From positions 1 to 25,966 of the forward strand of contig VFGQ01000041.1 of the NCBI GenBank assembly GCA_009391605.1: a stretch of DNA of 25,966 nt, in the 5' to 3' direction. The stretch is from SAR202 cluster bacterium (GTDB taxonomy: Bacteria; Chloroflexota; Dehalococcoidia; SAR202; GCA-002694895). Below, one piece after another: positions 7,320 through 16,011 of this stretch. Numbering within the stretch: the first letter of the stretch is position 1; the number at the start of each line of letters is the position of its first letter. Below the pieces are notes generated by a model. The model saw only the letters and a program-made list of their open reading frames with translations, was not told the origin of the DNA and ran no database searches. The position numbers and the translations under genes were made by a program.

Positions 7320-8378
7320 ATGAATGAATCTAAAATAAATACAAAAATAAATGAAATTCTAAAAGAATTTAATGCAATAGAAAAAAATATATTAGAAAAT
7401 TCTTCAAATAATTTCGAACAAAATAAAACCATATTTGAAAAATACTCAGAATTGAAAAAAATTGCTGATATATCCAATGAATATAAAAAATATATTCATC
7501 AGAAATCTGACTTAGAACTTATAATTAATGACCCGGAATCAAAAGAACTAAAAGAATTAGCTCAAGAAGAATTAGAAGAAATCGCACTTAAAGTAAATCA
7601 ATTACGAAAACAACTTATACAAAAATTATTCCAAACAGATAACGATGATAAAAGCAATGTGATTATGGAAATAAGAGCAGGGACAGGCGGAGAGGAAGCT
7701 TCATTATTTGCTCAAAATTTATATAGGATGTATACAAGATTCGCACAAAGAAATAAATGGAAAACTAATATCTTAAATTCGAACTTAACAGGATTGGGCG
7801 GAATAAAAGAAATAATATTTGAACTACTAGGAGCAAACGTATATAGAAATCTGAAATTTGAAAGCGGAGTGCATAGAGTCCAAAGAATACCAACTACCGA
7901 ATCAAGCGGAAGAATACATACTTCGGCTGCAACTGTAGCTGTATTACCAATTCCGGATGAAATAAATATCACTATAGATAACAATGATCTGGAAATAGAT
8001 ATATATCATGCAAGTGGTAACGGCGGGCAAAATGTACAAAAAGTTGCGACTGCAATAAGAATAACTCATGTTCCTACAGGGATTATATCTATCTGCCAAG
8101 ATGAAAGATCTCAATTAAAGAACAAAGAAAAAGCCATGTCAGTTTTACAAGCAAGAATATATGATATGGAAAAAAGAAAAAAAGAAGCTGAAAGAGCTAA
8201 GGATAGAAAAGATCAGGTTGGATCAGGAGATAGATCAGAAAGGATAAGAACATACAATTTTCCTCAGAAAAGAGTTACAGATCACAGGTCTAAATTTACA
8301 AACCATGATATAGAAAAAGTATTAGATGGAGAATTTCAGGATATTATAGATTCTTTAAACAATAACTTTGATGATTAA
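7320..8378 (+). CDS. prfA: Peptide chain release factor 1
   Basis: Terminates translation at UAA and UAG. The 352 residues contain the acidic GTGGEEASLFA (121-131), ESGVHRVQRIPTTE (181-194), with the anticodon-like P-x-T tripeptide as P191-T-T typical of RF1 (RF2 has SPF), and the catalytic GGQ at 235-237 in ASGNGGQNVQKVATA. The Gln of GGQ is the substrate of PrmC, encoded next. The N-terminal coiled-coil domain is complete. The gene sits 13 bases after hisS and 5 before prmC. Confidence 0.97.
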   Translation: MNESKINTKINEILKEFNAIEKNILENSSNNFEQNKTIFEKYSELKKIADISNEYKKYIHQKSDLELIINDPESKELKELAQEELEEIALKVNQLRKQLIQKLFQTDNDDKSNVIMEIRAGTGGEEASLFAQNLYRMYTRFAQRNKWKTNILNSNLTGLGGIKEIIFELLGANVYRNLKFESGVHRVQRIPTTESSGRIHTSAATVAVLPIPDEINITIDNNDLEIDIYHASGNGGQNVQKVATAIRITHVPTGIISICQDERSQLKNKEKAMSVLQARIYDMEKRKKEAERAKDRKDQVGSGDRSERIRTYNFPQKRVTDHRSKFTNHDIEKVLDGEFQDIIDSLNNNFDD

Positions 8379-8383
8379 TATAA

Positions 8384-9283
8384 TTGAAAATCCAAGAACT
8401 AATTAATCAAAACATACAGATGTTAAAAAAAGCTGGGATTATCGAGCATAACTTAGAATCTGAACTAATTCTAATGCATATATTAAATTGGGAAAAAGCT
8501 GTATTAATATCAAATCTTAATCACAATTTAAATGACAACGAAATCAGCAAAAATAATAAAATTATTGAAAAAAGAATAAAAAGAATACCTTTGCCATACA
8601 TCTTAAACAAAATTTATTTTTTTGGTATTCCATTTTATATCAACAAAAATGTATTAATTCCCAGGCAAGAAACAGAATTAATAATAGAAATAACAAAAAA
8701 ATTAGCATTTGATCAACAATATTCTAATTTTAAAATCCTGGAAATTGGAAGTGGGAGTGGGATTATCTCTATTGCCCTTGCAAAAGAATTAAACAATAAA
8801 AAAATCGAATATATTTTAACAGATATATCAGAAAAAGCTCTTAAGGTAAGTTTAAAAAATATTGAACAATTAAATAAAAATAAAAATACATTTCATTTTA
8901 TAAAAACAAATCTTGGAAATGGTATAAAAGGTACATACAAATTTATAATCTCAAATCCTCCTTATTTATCAAAAAAGCAAATGGATCATCTTTCATCAGA
9001 ACTACAATCTGAACCTAGAAATGCATTATATGGAGGGGAAAACGGGTATGAATTATCATTAGAATTATTATTGGAGACAAAGCAAAAACAAATCAAATTT
9101 GAATACATTATTTTAGAAATTAATTCAGAAACATATTTGGAATTTTTTAATCAAGTAAATATTATTTTCAAAAAACAAAATATTTATTTGATCAAAGATT
9201 ACACAAAAAATTACAGATTCATTATAGTATCAACAAAAAACATAGATAATAAATTAAATGAATATTGTTATTTACGTAATTGA
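8384..9283 (+). CDS. prmC: Release factor glutamine methyltransferase PrmC
   Basis: Methylates the GGQ glutamine of release factors using SAM. The 299 residues have the N-terminal helical substrate-binding domain, IPRQETE (92-98), the SAM loop LEIGSGSGIISIALA (119-133) and the defining NPPY at 191-194. The start is TTG at 8384, five bases after the prfA stop, probably through coupling because no Shine-Dalgarno is visible. The next ATG (about 8419) would delete conserved N-terminal helix residues. The last 16 bases overlap the 3' end of the convergent guaB3 gene. Confidence 0.95.
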   Translation: MKIQELINQNIQMLKKAGIIEHNLESELILMHILNWEKAVLISNLNHNLNDNEISKNNKIIEKRIKRIPLPYILNKIYFFGIPFYINKNVLIPRQETELIIEITKKLAFDQQYSNFKILEIGSGSGIISIALAKELNNKKIEYILTDISEKALKVSLKNIEQLNKNKNTFHFIKTNLGNGIKGTYKFIISNPPYLSKKQMDHLSSELQSEPRNALYGGENGYELSLELLLETKQKQIKFEYIILEINSETYLEFFNQVNIIFKKQNIYLIKDYTKNYRFIIVSTKNIDNKLNEYCYLRN

Positions 9284-10401
9284 AAGAATTTTCCTTCAGT
9301 TTTTATAGATGGAGCAACTATCATTTTAGCATTATGCATATCTTTTATAGAATATGCACCAATAAAACCCATACAATTCTTTAAAGCACCCATAAAGTTT
9401 TGTGTCCCATCACTTGTAGATGAAGGCCCATTCAATAAAATATCTAAACCCCATTTACTTCCAACAGATACTCTTGTTCCTCTCGGTAAAGCCGGATCAG
9501 GGGTAGCCATTCCCCAATTAAATCCTTTACCTGGAGCTTCATGTGTCTGAGCTAGTGGAGTACCAATCATAACAGCATCAGCGCCTGAGGCAAATGATTT
9601 ACAAAAATCTCCTCCTGTTCTTATACCACCATCAGTAATAATTGAAACATACCTTCCTGTTTCTTTAAAATAAGTATCTCTAGCCAAAGAACAATCCATC
9701 GTAGCTGTTACCTGAGGAACACCCAATCCAGTAACTTCTCTGGTTGTGCAAGCAGCACCAGGTCCTACACCAACTAATATTCCATCAACACCTGTATTCA
9801 TAAACTCCAATGCTACGTTATAGCTGACGCAATTACCAACTATGAGCGGAATTTTAATTTGTTTTTTTAAATCTGACATATTCAAACCAGTAATACTTTT
9901 AGAAAAATGTCTTGGCGTAGTTACCGTAGATTGGACCACAATTATATCTGCTCCAGCTTCAATTGCGATTGGGCTTAATCTTTTAGTATTAGCAGGAGTA
10001 ACAGAAACAGCACAAATAGAACTTTTTTCTTTAATTTCTTTCACTCGTTCAGCTACTAAATTTTCATCAACATCTTTTGAATAAACTTTTTGCATAATAG
10101 ATGTCGATTCATTTTCTTTTGCAAAAATAACTGATTCTAAAGGTTCAATATAATCATTATATTTAGTGTATATACCTTCTAAATTTAAAACAGCTAAGCC
10201 ACCTTTAGAATTAAAATTTATTGCAAATTCAGGTGAAACCACTGCATCCATTGCAGAAGCTAAAACTGGTATATCAAATTCTAATTCCTGGATTTTAAAT
10301 TTAGTATCAGCTAATTCAGGATTAATCGTAAATTCTCCTGGAACAATAGAAACATCATCGTATCCATATGCGTGATCTAAAAATTTATTATTAATATCCA
10401 T
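9268..10401 (-). CDS. guaB3: GuaB3-type IMP dehydrogenase (no CBS domains)
   Basis: Predicted to oxidise IMP to XMP in GMP synthesis. The protein is a bare (beta/alpha)8 barrel of 377 residues with no CBS pair, unlike canonical GuaB of about 490. Family marks, counted from the ATG at 10399-10401: SAMDAVVSPEFA (49-60), the phosphate/catalytic loop GVGPGAACTTREVTG with nucleophile C218, DGGIRTGGD (257-265), and GMATPDPALPRGTR (297-310). AACTTREVTGLGVPQ is characteristic of the GuaB3 subgroup of Actinobacteria, Cyanobacteria and Chloroflexi. A TTG at 10405-10407 is also in frame, but the ATG fits the promoter and leader better. A GMP reductase activity is the main alternative. It follows dapB by about 97 bases. 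Confidence 0.88.
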   Translation of the reverse strand: MDINNKFLDHAYGYDDVSIVPGEFTINPELADTKFKIQELEFDIPVLASAMDAVVSPEFAINFNSKGGLAVLNLEGIYTKYNDYIEPLESVIFAKENESTSIMQKVYSKDVDENLVAERVKEIKEKSSICAVSVTPANTKRLSPIAIEAGADIIVVQSTVTTPRHFSKSITGLNMSDLKKQIKIPLIVGNCVSYNVALEFMNTGVDGILVGVGPGAACTTREVTGLGVPQVTATMDCSLARDTYFKETGRYVSIITDGGIRTGGDFCKSFASGADAVMIGTPLAQTHEAPGKGFNWGMATPDPALPRGTRVSVGSKWGLDILLNGPSSTSDGTQNFMGALKNCMGFIGAYSIKDMHNAKMIVAPSIKTEGKFFQLRK

Positions 10402-10432
10402 GATCAAAACTATAAAAATTAAATTACAAGAG

Positions 10433-10461
10433 AGAATATCAAAGCTTTAAACTCCGGTCAA
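10433..10461 (-). promoter_or_regulatory. Sigma70-type promoter for guaB3
   Basis: Read on the minus strand: -35 TTGACC (complement of 10456-10461, 5 of 6 matches to consensus), a 17-base spacer, then -10 TATTCT (complement of 10433-10438, 4 of 6) preceded by TGA, i.e. an extended -10 (TGnTATTCT). This is the best promoter I see in the window. Transcription would start near 10426, leaving a short leader before the ATG at 10401. It makes guaB3 at least partly independent of rpsO-pnp-dapB. Confidence 0.65.
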
Positions 10462-10498
10462 CTCAGAAATAATACCAAGTTTTAATATATATAAGAAA

Positions 10499-11287
10499 TC
10501 AAAGAATATTATCTAATCCATATACAAACCCGTTAAGAGTTTGTATTGATCTTATTGATTCAATAACGCCTTGCATAAATGATTTTCTATCAATAGAATC
10601 ATGTCTCAATGTTAAAGTTTCACCCAAACTTCCAAAAACAACTTCATGATGTGCTACATATCCCGGCATTCTTCTACTATGTATATTAATACCTTCATAA
10701 TTTGCACCTCTGGCATTTTTAACTGATTCCCGCTCTGGAATATTCTGTGAAAATTTACCATTTCTTTTACCTTTACTAATAGATTCTGCAATTGACATTG
10801 CTGTGCCAGATGGAGAATCAACTTTGTTCTCATGATGCATTTCAGTAACATCAACATAATCATAATAATTTGATATATTTTCAACCGCTTTCATTAACAA
10901 ATTAGCTCCTATTGAAAAATTTGGAACTAAAAAAACGGTAATATTAGAATTACTAGCTATATCTTTAAGTTCGTTTATTTGAGGTTGTGTAAAACCAGTA
11001 GAACCAATAATTAAATCAACGTTATTATCTCTGCATTTATCTACTATATCCATAGTAACTTCTGAATTAGTAAAATCTACTACAACATCAATATCCTTAT
11101 TTAACACATCGCCTATATTTGGGACTACATTAACACCTTTATAACTATTTGTTGCATTAGTAACACTGGGATCTACTCCATATAGAATTTCAATATCATT
11201 TGTATCTGATACAGCATCTAATACATAGCCTCCCATACGACCAAGAGCGCCATTTAATATCATCTTAATTTTCTTATTATCAGACAT
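10499..11287 (-). CDS. dapB: 4-hydroxy-tetrahydrodipicolinate reductase
   Basis: NAD(P)H-dependent step of the diaminopimelate/lysine pathway. The 262 residues carry the Rossmann motif GALGRMGG (13-20), VVVDFTNSE (68-76), GSTGF (95-99), and the active-site segment EMHHENKVDSPSGTA (149-163) with the catalytic His pair, Lys and substrate-binding SGTA. RMPGYVAHHEVVFGS near the C-terminus is also typical. It lies 41 bases after pnp on the same strand. No dapA or asd is in the window, so the rest of the pathway is elsewhere. Confidence 0.96.
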   Translation of the reverse strand: MSDNKKIKMILNGALGRMGGYVLDAVSDTNDIEILYGVDPSVTNATNSYKGVNVVPNIGDVLNKDIDVVVDFTNSEVTMDIVDKCRDNNVDLIIGSTGFTQPQINELKDIASNSNITVFLVPNFSIGANLLMKAVENISNYYDYVDVTEMHHENKVDSPSGTAMSIAESISKGKRNGKFSQNIPERESVKNARGANYEGINIHSRRMPGYVAHHEVVFGSLGETLTLRHDSIDRKSFMQGVIESIRSIQTLNGFVYGLDNIL

Positions 11288-11327
11288 TTAATTCGAAAAA
11301 TATGTTGTTATAACAAGCAAAGCATAT

Positions 11328-13409
11328 TTATTCAGAATCTTCAAGCAAAGCTTTTCTGGATAATGACACTTTTCCGTCAGGAGAAACAGATTTAACCAAA
11401 ACTTCAACTATATCATTAACTTGTACAACATCTTCTACATTATTAACTCTATAATTTTCAAGTTCACTTATATGCACCAAACCATCTTTACTTGGTGTCA
11501 ATTGTACGAAAGCGCCAAAATCTCTTATGCTTACAACTTTTCCTTTTATAATTTCCCCAGCTTTAATCTCTCTGGTAAGTTCTTTAACTTTATTTAACGC
11601 TATATCTAATGCAGACGCGTCTTCAGAAGATATAGAAACAATACCATCATCATTTATATCAATAACTGCACCACTTTCTTCAGAAATGCCTTTTATAGTT
11701 TTACCACCAGGTCCAATTAAAAGTCCTATTTTATCAGGATCAATTTGATGCTTGGTTATTCTTGGTGCATCAGGTTTTAATTCTTCTCTTGGGTTATCAA
11801 TAATAGAATTAATTGTATCCAAAATATGTAACCTTCCATTTTTAGCGATATCAAGAGTGGATTTAACTACTTCAAGTGATATAAAATTCAATTTGATATC
11901 TAACTGAATAGCGGTAATGCCATCTTCAGTTCCAGCCACCTTGAAATCCATATCTCCATAATGATCCTCAACTCCTTGAATGTCCAAAAGAACTTCATAA
12001 TTATTCTCATCTGATATTAATCCCACAGAAATTCCAGCCACAGGTTTTTTTATAGGTACACCTGCATCCATTAATGCCAAAGTAGCAGAACAAACAGTAC
12101 CCATAGAAGTACTTCCATTTGATTGTAGTACTTCAGATACAATTCTGATGGCATAAGGAAAATCATCAGAATTAGGAAGTACCTGCTCTATAGCTTTTTC
12201 TGCTAAAGCTCCGTGGCCTATTTCTCTTCTTCCTGGAGATCTCATAGGTCTAGCTTCTCCTACAGAATATGGAGGAAAATTATAATGTAACATAAATCTT
12301 TTTTCTTCGAGAGGAGTCAAAGTATCTAATCTTTGATAATCTCTTGCAGACCCAAGGGTTACCAAAGATAAAACTTGAGTTTCACCTCTGGTAAACATGC
12401 CACTACCATGTACTTTTGGAATAATATCAACTGAACCACTCAAATCTCTAATCTCATCGAATTTCCTTCCATCTACTCTTGATTTATTTTCGAGTGTTAT
12501 TTTCCTAAATACATTAGATTTCAATTTATCTAATTCTGATTTATAATCTTCATGCTGAGCATCGGATTCTTTACCTTCAAAAAATTTTTCAATTCTTTCA
12601 TTAATAGAAATATCTTTTTCTGATTTGTTTAAATCGTTGTTTTTGTAAATATCTAATAATTCAGATTCTAATGCTGTTATCAATTCAGAATATTTAGATT
12701 CATCAAATTCATTAGTTATTTGTAATTTATCTTTTCCATTTTTAGTAACAAATGCTTTTAAATTATCTATAATTTCATTATTTATTTCGTGTGATTTGAC
12801 AATGGCTTCATACATTAAATCTTCAGAAATCTCTTTTCCTTCAGATTCAATCATTACCACTCCGTCAGTACTTCCTGAAACAAGGACGTTAAATTCGCTT
12901 TCTTCTAATTGTTCATATGATGGATTTGAAACTAAATCACCATTTATATATCCAATATTTGTTGCTGAAACAGGTCCGTTAAATGGTATGTCTGAAATAG
13001 ACAAGGCTAAATTAGCACCAATTAATCCCAACCAATCTAATGGAGTCGTTAAGTCTACAGCCAAAGGCAAAATTACAATTGCAACTTCGTGACGAAAGCC
13101 ATCAGGAAATAAAGGTCTTAAAGTTCTGTCAATCAATCTTGCAGATAAAATTGCTGAAGAGCTTGGCCTTCCTTCTCTTCTAAAAAAGCCCCCTGGTATT
13201 TTTCCTCTTGCATATAACTTTTCTTCAAAATCAACAATTAAAGGAAAAAAATCTAATCCTGGTCTGGGATTACTCATGGTGGCAGTAATTAACAATACAT
13301 TATCCTTGTATCGAACTAAAACAGATCCATTAGCTGCTTTAGCCATATTACCTATTTCAAATGAAATTTCTTCACCATTAATTAAAAATTTGTGTTTATC
13401 TTCTTGCAT
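11328..13409 (-). CDS. pnp: Polyribonucleotide nucleotidyltransferase (PNPase)
   Basis: Phosphorolytic 3'-5' exoribonuclease and RNA tailing enzyme. Two RNase PH-like domains surround a helical region. The second one holds the phosphate-binding SNGSTSMGT (about 431-439) and DIQGVEDHYGDMDFKVAGT (477-495) with the catalytic aspartates. They are followed by a KH domain (IGLLIGPGGKTIKGI, about 562-576) and an S1 domain (about 618-688, ending VSLSRKALL). GKIPGGFFRREGRPS near the N-terminus is also diagnostic. Two adjacent ATGs exist at 13412 and 13409; the GGAG ribosome site (complement of 13415-13418) is only two bases from the first but five from the second, so I chose the second. It follows rpsO, as in many bacteria. 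Confidence 0.97.
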   Translation of the reverse strand: MQEDKHKFLINGEEISFEIGNMAKAANGSVLVRYKDNVLLITATMSNPRPGLDFFPLIVDFEEKLYARGKIPGGFFRREGRPSSSAILSARLIDRTLRPLFPDGFRHEVAIVILPLAVDLTTPLDWLGLIGANLALSISDIPFNGPVSATNIGYINGDLVSNPSYEQLEESEFNVLVSGSTDGVVMIESEGKEISEDLMYEAIVKSHEINNEIIDNLKAFVTKNGKDKLQITNEFDESKYSELITALESELLDIYKNNDLNKSEKDISINERIEKFFEGKESDAQHEDYKSELDKLKSNVFRKITLENKSRVDGRKFDEIRDLSGSVDIIPKVHGSGMFTRGETQVLSLVTLGSARDYQRLDTLTPLEEKRFMLHYNFPPYSVGEARPMRSPGRREIGHGALAEKAIEQVLPNSDDFPYAIRIVSEVLQSNGSTSMGTVCSATLALMDAGVPIKKPVAGISVGLISDENNYEVLLDIQGVEDHYGDMDFKVAGTEDGITAIQLDIKLNFISLEVVKSTLDIAKNGRLHILDTINSIIDNPREELKPDAPRITKHQIDPDKIGLLIGPGGKTIKGISEESGAVIDINDDGIVSISSEDASALDIALNKVKELTREIKAGEIIKGKVVSIRDFGAFVQLTPSKDGLVHISELENYRVNNVEDVVQVNDIVEVLVKSVSPDGKVSLSRKALLEDSE

Positions 13410-13468
13410 CATTACTCCTAAAGTAGAAACGTGACAGGCATAGATTTATATAATAATTAAAAAATTAA

Positions 13469-13723
13469 TTATCTTCTTATGCCTAAGGAAGTTAACATAC
13501 TTTCATAAATACTAAGATTACTCTTTCGTAAATATGATAAAAATCTTGATCTCTTTCCAACTAGTTTTAACATTCCATGTTTGGAACTATTATCTTTTGG
13601 ATTTGATCTAAGATGATCTGTAAGTACAGTTATACGATTTGTAAGTTGGGAAATTTGAAATTCAACAGACCCTGTGTCTTTATCGTGCTTCTTAAATACT
13701 TCTTTTACTTCTTTTTTATTCAC
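13469..13723 (-). CDS. rpsO: 30S ribosomal protein S15
   Basis: Primary 16S rRNA-binding protein. The 84 residues contain the signature GSVEFQISQLTNRI, then LTDHLRSNPKDNSSKHGMLKLVGKRSRFLSYLRK, all characteristic of S15. The start codon is GTG (complement of 13721-13723), giving MNKKEVKEVFKKH; no ATG lies upstream in frame close enough. Slightly shorter than the usual 88-89 residues. It is the first gene of rpsO-pnp-dapB, with a 56-base gap to pnp. Confidence 0.96.
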   Translation of the reverse strand: MNKKEVKEVFKKHDKDTGSVEFQISQLTNRITVLTDHLRSNPKDNSSKHGMLKLVGKRSRFLSYLRKSNLSIYESMLTSLGIRR

Positions 13724-13754
13724 TTTAAATTTATTTATTTTACTAACAAAATAG

Positions 13755-13763
13755 ATCTTATCA
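13755..13763 (-). promoter_or_regulatory. Possible extended -10 for rpsO
   Basis: On the minus strand the sequence TGATAAGAT (complement of 13755-13763) fits an extended -10, TGnTAAGAT. It would give a leader of about 25 bases before the rpsO GTG. No good -35 is seen 17 bases upstream, which an extended -10 can tolerate. Confidence 0.35.
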
Positions 13764-13864
13764 CAAAAATCAAATAAATTTAGTATTTACGAAGTATTTA
13801 TTCTCAAATAAATTAAACTAAACTAAATGATACATTAGAAATGTACAATTAATTCTATTCTATA

Positions 13865-13873
13865 TGTTATACT
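13865..13873 (+). promoter_or_regulatory. Probable extended -10 promoter of the rpsB operon
   Basis: TGTTATACT at 13865-13873 is an extended -10 (TGn plus TATACT, 5 of 6 matches). The -35 position 17 bases upstream (13845-13850, ACAATT) is poor. Transcription would begin near 13880 and give a leader of about 55 bases. A second candidate is TATAAT at 13903-13908 with TTGTTT at 13882-13887, but its 15-base spacing is short. Confidence 0.45.
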
Positions 13874-13935
13874 CTCTCACGTTGTTTGGTTTTAACCTTC
13901 TATATAATTAATAAGGAAATAAGGAGAAAATGTTA

Positions 13936-14736
13936 ATGACTATTTCTGAAAATATTACAAATGATGAAAAGACATTAAAATTAACTGAAATAGGTGTAAA
14001 AGAATTATTAGATGCCGGCATCCATTTTGGACATGAAAAAACAAAATGGAATCCTAAAATGAAGACATACATACATTCTTCAAGGAAAGGTATACATATA
14101 ATTGATATAACTCAAACACTTACGATTTTAAACACTGTTTGTAAATATGTTAAAAATTTAAGTGCCAAAGGTGGTACTATTTTAATGCTTGGGACAAAAA
14201 AACAATCTCAACTAACAATTAAATCTGCTGCAGAAAAATCTAAATCTCAATATGTTATTTCTAGATGGCTAGGAGGAACATTAACAAATTTTGATACTAT
14301 TTTTAAGAGAATAAAACATTTAAATGAACTCGAAAATCAACAAAATAATGAACAATCAACAATTCCTACAAAAAAAGAACAAACTCAGATAAATAAAAAA
14401 ATAAATAGGCTCAACAAATTCTTTGAAGGTTTAAAGAAAACTAATAAAATACCAGATTGCTTATATGTCATTGATGTAAAAAAAGAAAAAATTGCTATAA
14501 ATGAAGCTAATATTCTCAATATCCCTGTTATAGGATTGGTTGATTCTGATTCAGACCCGACCGGAATAGACTATATCATTCCTGGAAATGATGATTCTAT
14601 CAGATCTATTAAACTCATTTCAAATGTTATAGCCGATGCTATTATAGAAGGAAAAACACTTGTGCAAAAAGCTAAACCTAAATCAAATGTTGCTATTAAC
14701 AAATCAAGTGGAAAACCAAAAGAAAACAAAGTTTAA
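13936..14736 (+). CDS. rpsB: 30S ribosomal protein S2
   Basis: Small-subunit protein needed for S1 docking. Recognisable segments are [35 protein letters not shown] near the start, [15 protein letters not shown] in the middle, and [38 protein letters not shown] toward the C-terminus. Two ATGs, 13930 and 13936, are in frame; the AAGGAG at 13921-13926 is three bases from the first and nine from the second, so the second is preferred. It begins the long rpsB-to-aldolase operon and is followed by tsf after 11 bases, the usual pairing. Confidence 0.97.
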   Translation: MTISENITNDEKTLKLTEIGVKELLDAGIHFGHEKTKWNPKMKTYIHSSRKGIHIIDITQTLTILNTVCKYVKNLSAKGGTILMLGTKKQSQLTIKSAAEKSKSQYVISRWLGGTLTNFDTIFKRIKHLNELENQQNNEQSTIPTKKEQTQINKKINRLNKFFEGLKKTNKIPDCLYVIDVKKEKIAINEANILNIPVIGLVDSDSDPTGIDYIIPGNDDSIRSIKLISNVIADAIIEGKTLVQKAKPKSNVAINKSSGKPKENKV

Positions 14737-14747
14737 AGATTGTTTTA

Positions 14748-15254
14748 ATGAATCCTGATTTAATAAAAAAATTAAGAGACAAGACGGGTGCAGGAATAAT
14801 GGCTTGTAAATCTGCATTGGAATCTAGCAATGGTGATATAGAAAAAGCAATGTCAATACTTCAAGAGCAAGGGATAGCTATAGCAAGGAAAAAATCAGGT
14901 AGGAGTGCTACTGAAGGTATTATTTCTTCATACATACATTCAAACAATAAAATAGGTGTTTTGCTTGAAATAAATTGTGAAACGGATTTCGTTGCAAAAA
15001 CAGAAGATTTTAAAGATTTAGCACACCAAATTACTATGCAAATAGCTGCAATGAACCCTATCTATTTAGATACAGCGATAGAAAATAACAACATTAAAAA
15101 TAATATTAAGCCTACAGCAGAAAATTCTTTGCTTCAGCAAACTTTTATCAAAGATAATGAAAAAACTATTAAATCACTTATTGAAGAAACATCTGGTAAA
15201 CTAGGTGAAAATATACAAATTAAAAGGTTTAAAAGATTTGCAATTTCAGGTTAG
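14748..15254 (+). CDS. tsf: Elongation factor Ts (short form)
   Basis: Nucleotide exchange factor for EF-Tu. The N-terminal UBA-like domain (LRDKTGAGIMACKSALESSNGDIEKA, about 9-34) and the EF-Tu-contacting TDFVA motif (79-83) are present. At 168 residues it has only one copy of the core subdomain and lacks the coiled-coil and dimer module that lengthen E. coli EF-Ts to about 283. Similar short forms occur in Thermus and other lineages, so this is a natural variant and not a truncation; the C-terminal SGKLGENIQIKRFKRF is the normal ending. It is flanked by rpsB and pyrH with gaps of 11 and 10 bases. Confidence 0.95.
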   Translation: MNPDLIKKLRDKTGAGIMACKSALESSNGDIEKAMSILQEQGIAIARKKSGRSATEGIISSYIHSNNKIGVLLEINCETDFVAKTEDFKDLAHQITMQIAAMNPIYLDTAIENNNIKNNIKPTAENSLLQQTFIKDNEKTIKSLIEETSGKLGENIQIKRFKRFAISG

Positions 15255-15264
15255 TATGTAACTT

Positions 15265-15999
15265 ATGTCAAAACCGAAATTAAATAGAATTCTATTAAAA
15301 ATAAGCGGAGAATCTTTCAAAGGTGATCGAGAAAGTGGAATAGATCCTAAATCAATTAAATATATGGCAAGTGAAATTAAAACTGTAGTTGATTTAGGAA
15401 TAGAAATTGGAGTTGTTGTAGGTGGGGGTAATATTTGGAGAGGAGCAGAAGCAGAAAAAGACGGAATGGATAGAGCAACAGCTGATTATGCTGGGATGCT
15501 AGCAACAATAATTAATGCTGTAGCTCTTCAAGATTCCCTTGAAAGAAAATATTCTATAGATACCAGAACCCAGTCAGCAGTTACTGTCCAACAAATTGCA
15601 GAACCATACATAAGAAGAAGATCAATAAGACACTTGGAAAAAAAACGTGTGGTTGTTTTTGCAGCAGGCACAGGAAACCCTCACATGACTACAGATACAG
15701 CAGCATCTCTAAGAGGAATAGAAATTGAAGCCGAATTACTATTAATGGCAAAATATGGAGTTGATGGTGTATATTCTGAAGACCCAAGAATTAACAAAAA
15801 TGCAAAAAAATTTAAACACATTAGTTACCAAGATGCATTAACTAAAAAACTCAAAATCATGGATACAACTGCACTAGCTTTATGTATGGACAATGACTTA
15901 CCAATAGTTGTCTTTGATATGTTTAAAAAAGGCAATTTAAAAGGTATTATAACAGGTGATCAAAATGGTACTTTGCTAAGTAATAACAATATATTCTAA
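15265..15999 (+). CDS. pyrH: Uridylate kinase
   Basis: Phosphorylates UMP to UDP, feeding pyrimidine nucleotides and UDP-sugars; amino-acid-kinase fold. The 244 residues show [11 protein letters not shown] (10-20), GGGNIWRG (53-60), [17 protein letters not shown] (69-85), and the UMP-binding [12 protein letters not shown] (136-147), where proteobacterial enzymes usually have [21 protein letters not shown] and a C-terminal GTLL complete the family pattern. It is between tsf and frr in the classic order. Confidence 0.97.
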   Translation: MSKPKLNRILLKISGESFKGDRESGIDPKSIKYMASEIKTVVDLGIEIGVVVGGGNIWRGAEAEKDGMDRATADYAGMLATIINAVALQDSLERKYSIDTRTQSAVTVQQIAEPYIRRRSIRHLEKKRVVVFAAGTGNPHMTTDTAASLRGIEIEAELLLMAKYGVDGVYSEDPRINKNAKKFKHISYQDALTKKLKIMDTTALALCMDNDLPIVVFDMFKKGNLKGIITGDQNGTLLSNNNIF

Positions 16000-16011
16000 T
16001 AGGAGAATCTT

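Larger units (their letters stand above)
13724..13929. promoter_or_regulatory. rpsO / rpsB divergent control region
   Basis: Longest non-coding stretch in the window (206 bases). I see no gene or tRNA in it. It must hold the promoters for both translation operons. Small repeats are visible: AGTATTTA twice at 13782-13789 and 13793-13800 (11 bases apart, one helical turn), CAAATAAATT twice at 13771-13780 and 13805-13814, and an inverted repeat TACATT-AGA-AATGTA at 13831-13845. The base composition makes chance repeats likely, so a regulatory meaning is only suggested. Confidence 0.5.

Noticed and set aside
11527..13092. Open frames on the strand opposite pnp (and similar ones opposite rel, guaB3, ispG and the aldolases)
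   Set aside because: They mirror strongly recognisable genes, show no family motif, and lack sensible ribosome sites; AT-rich coding DNA with few stops on the opposite strand explains them.
13724..13929. tRNA or small RNA gene in the rpsO-rpsB gap
   Set aside because: No cloverleaf, GTTCGA-type T-arm or GC-rich stem is visible; the region is almost pure A/T.
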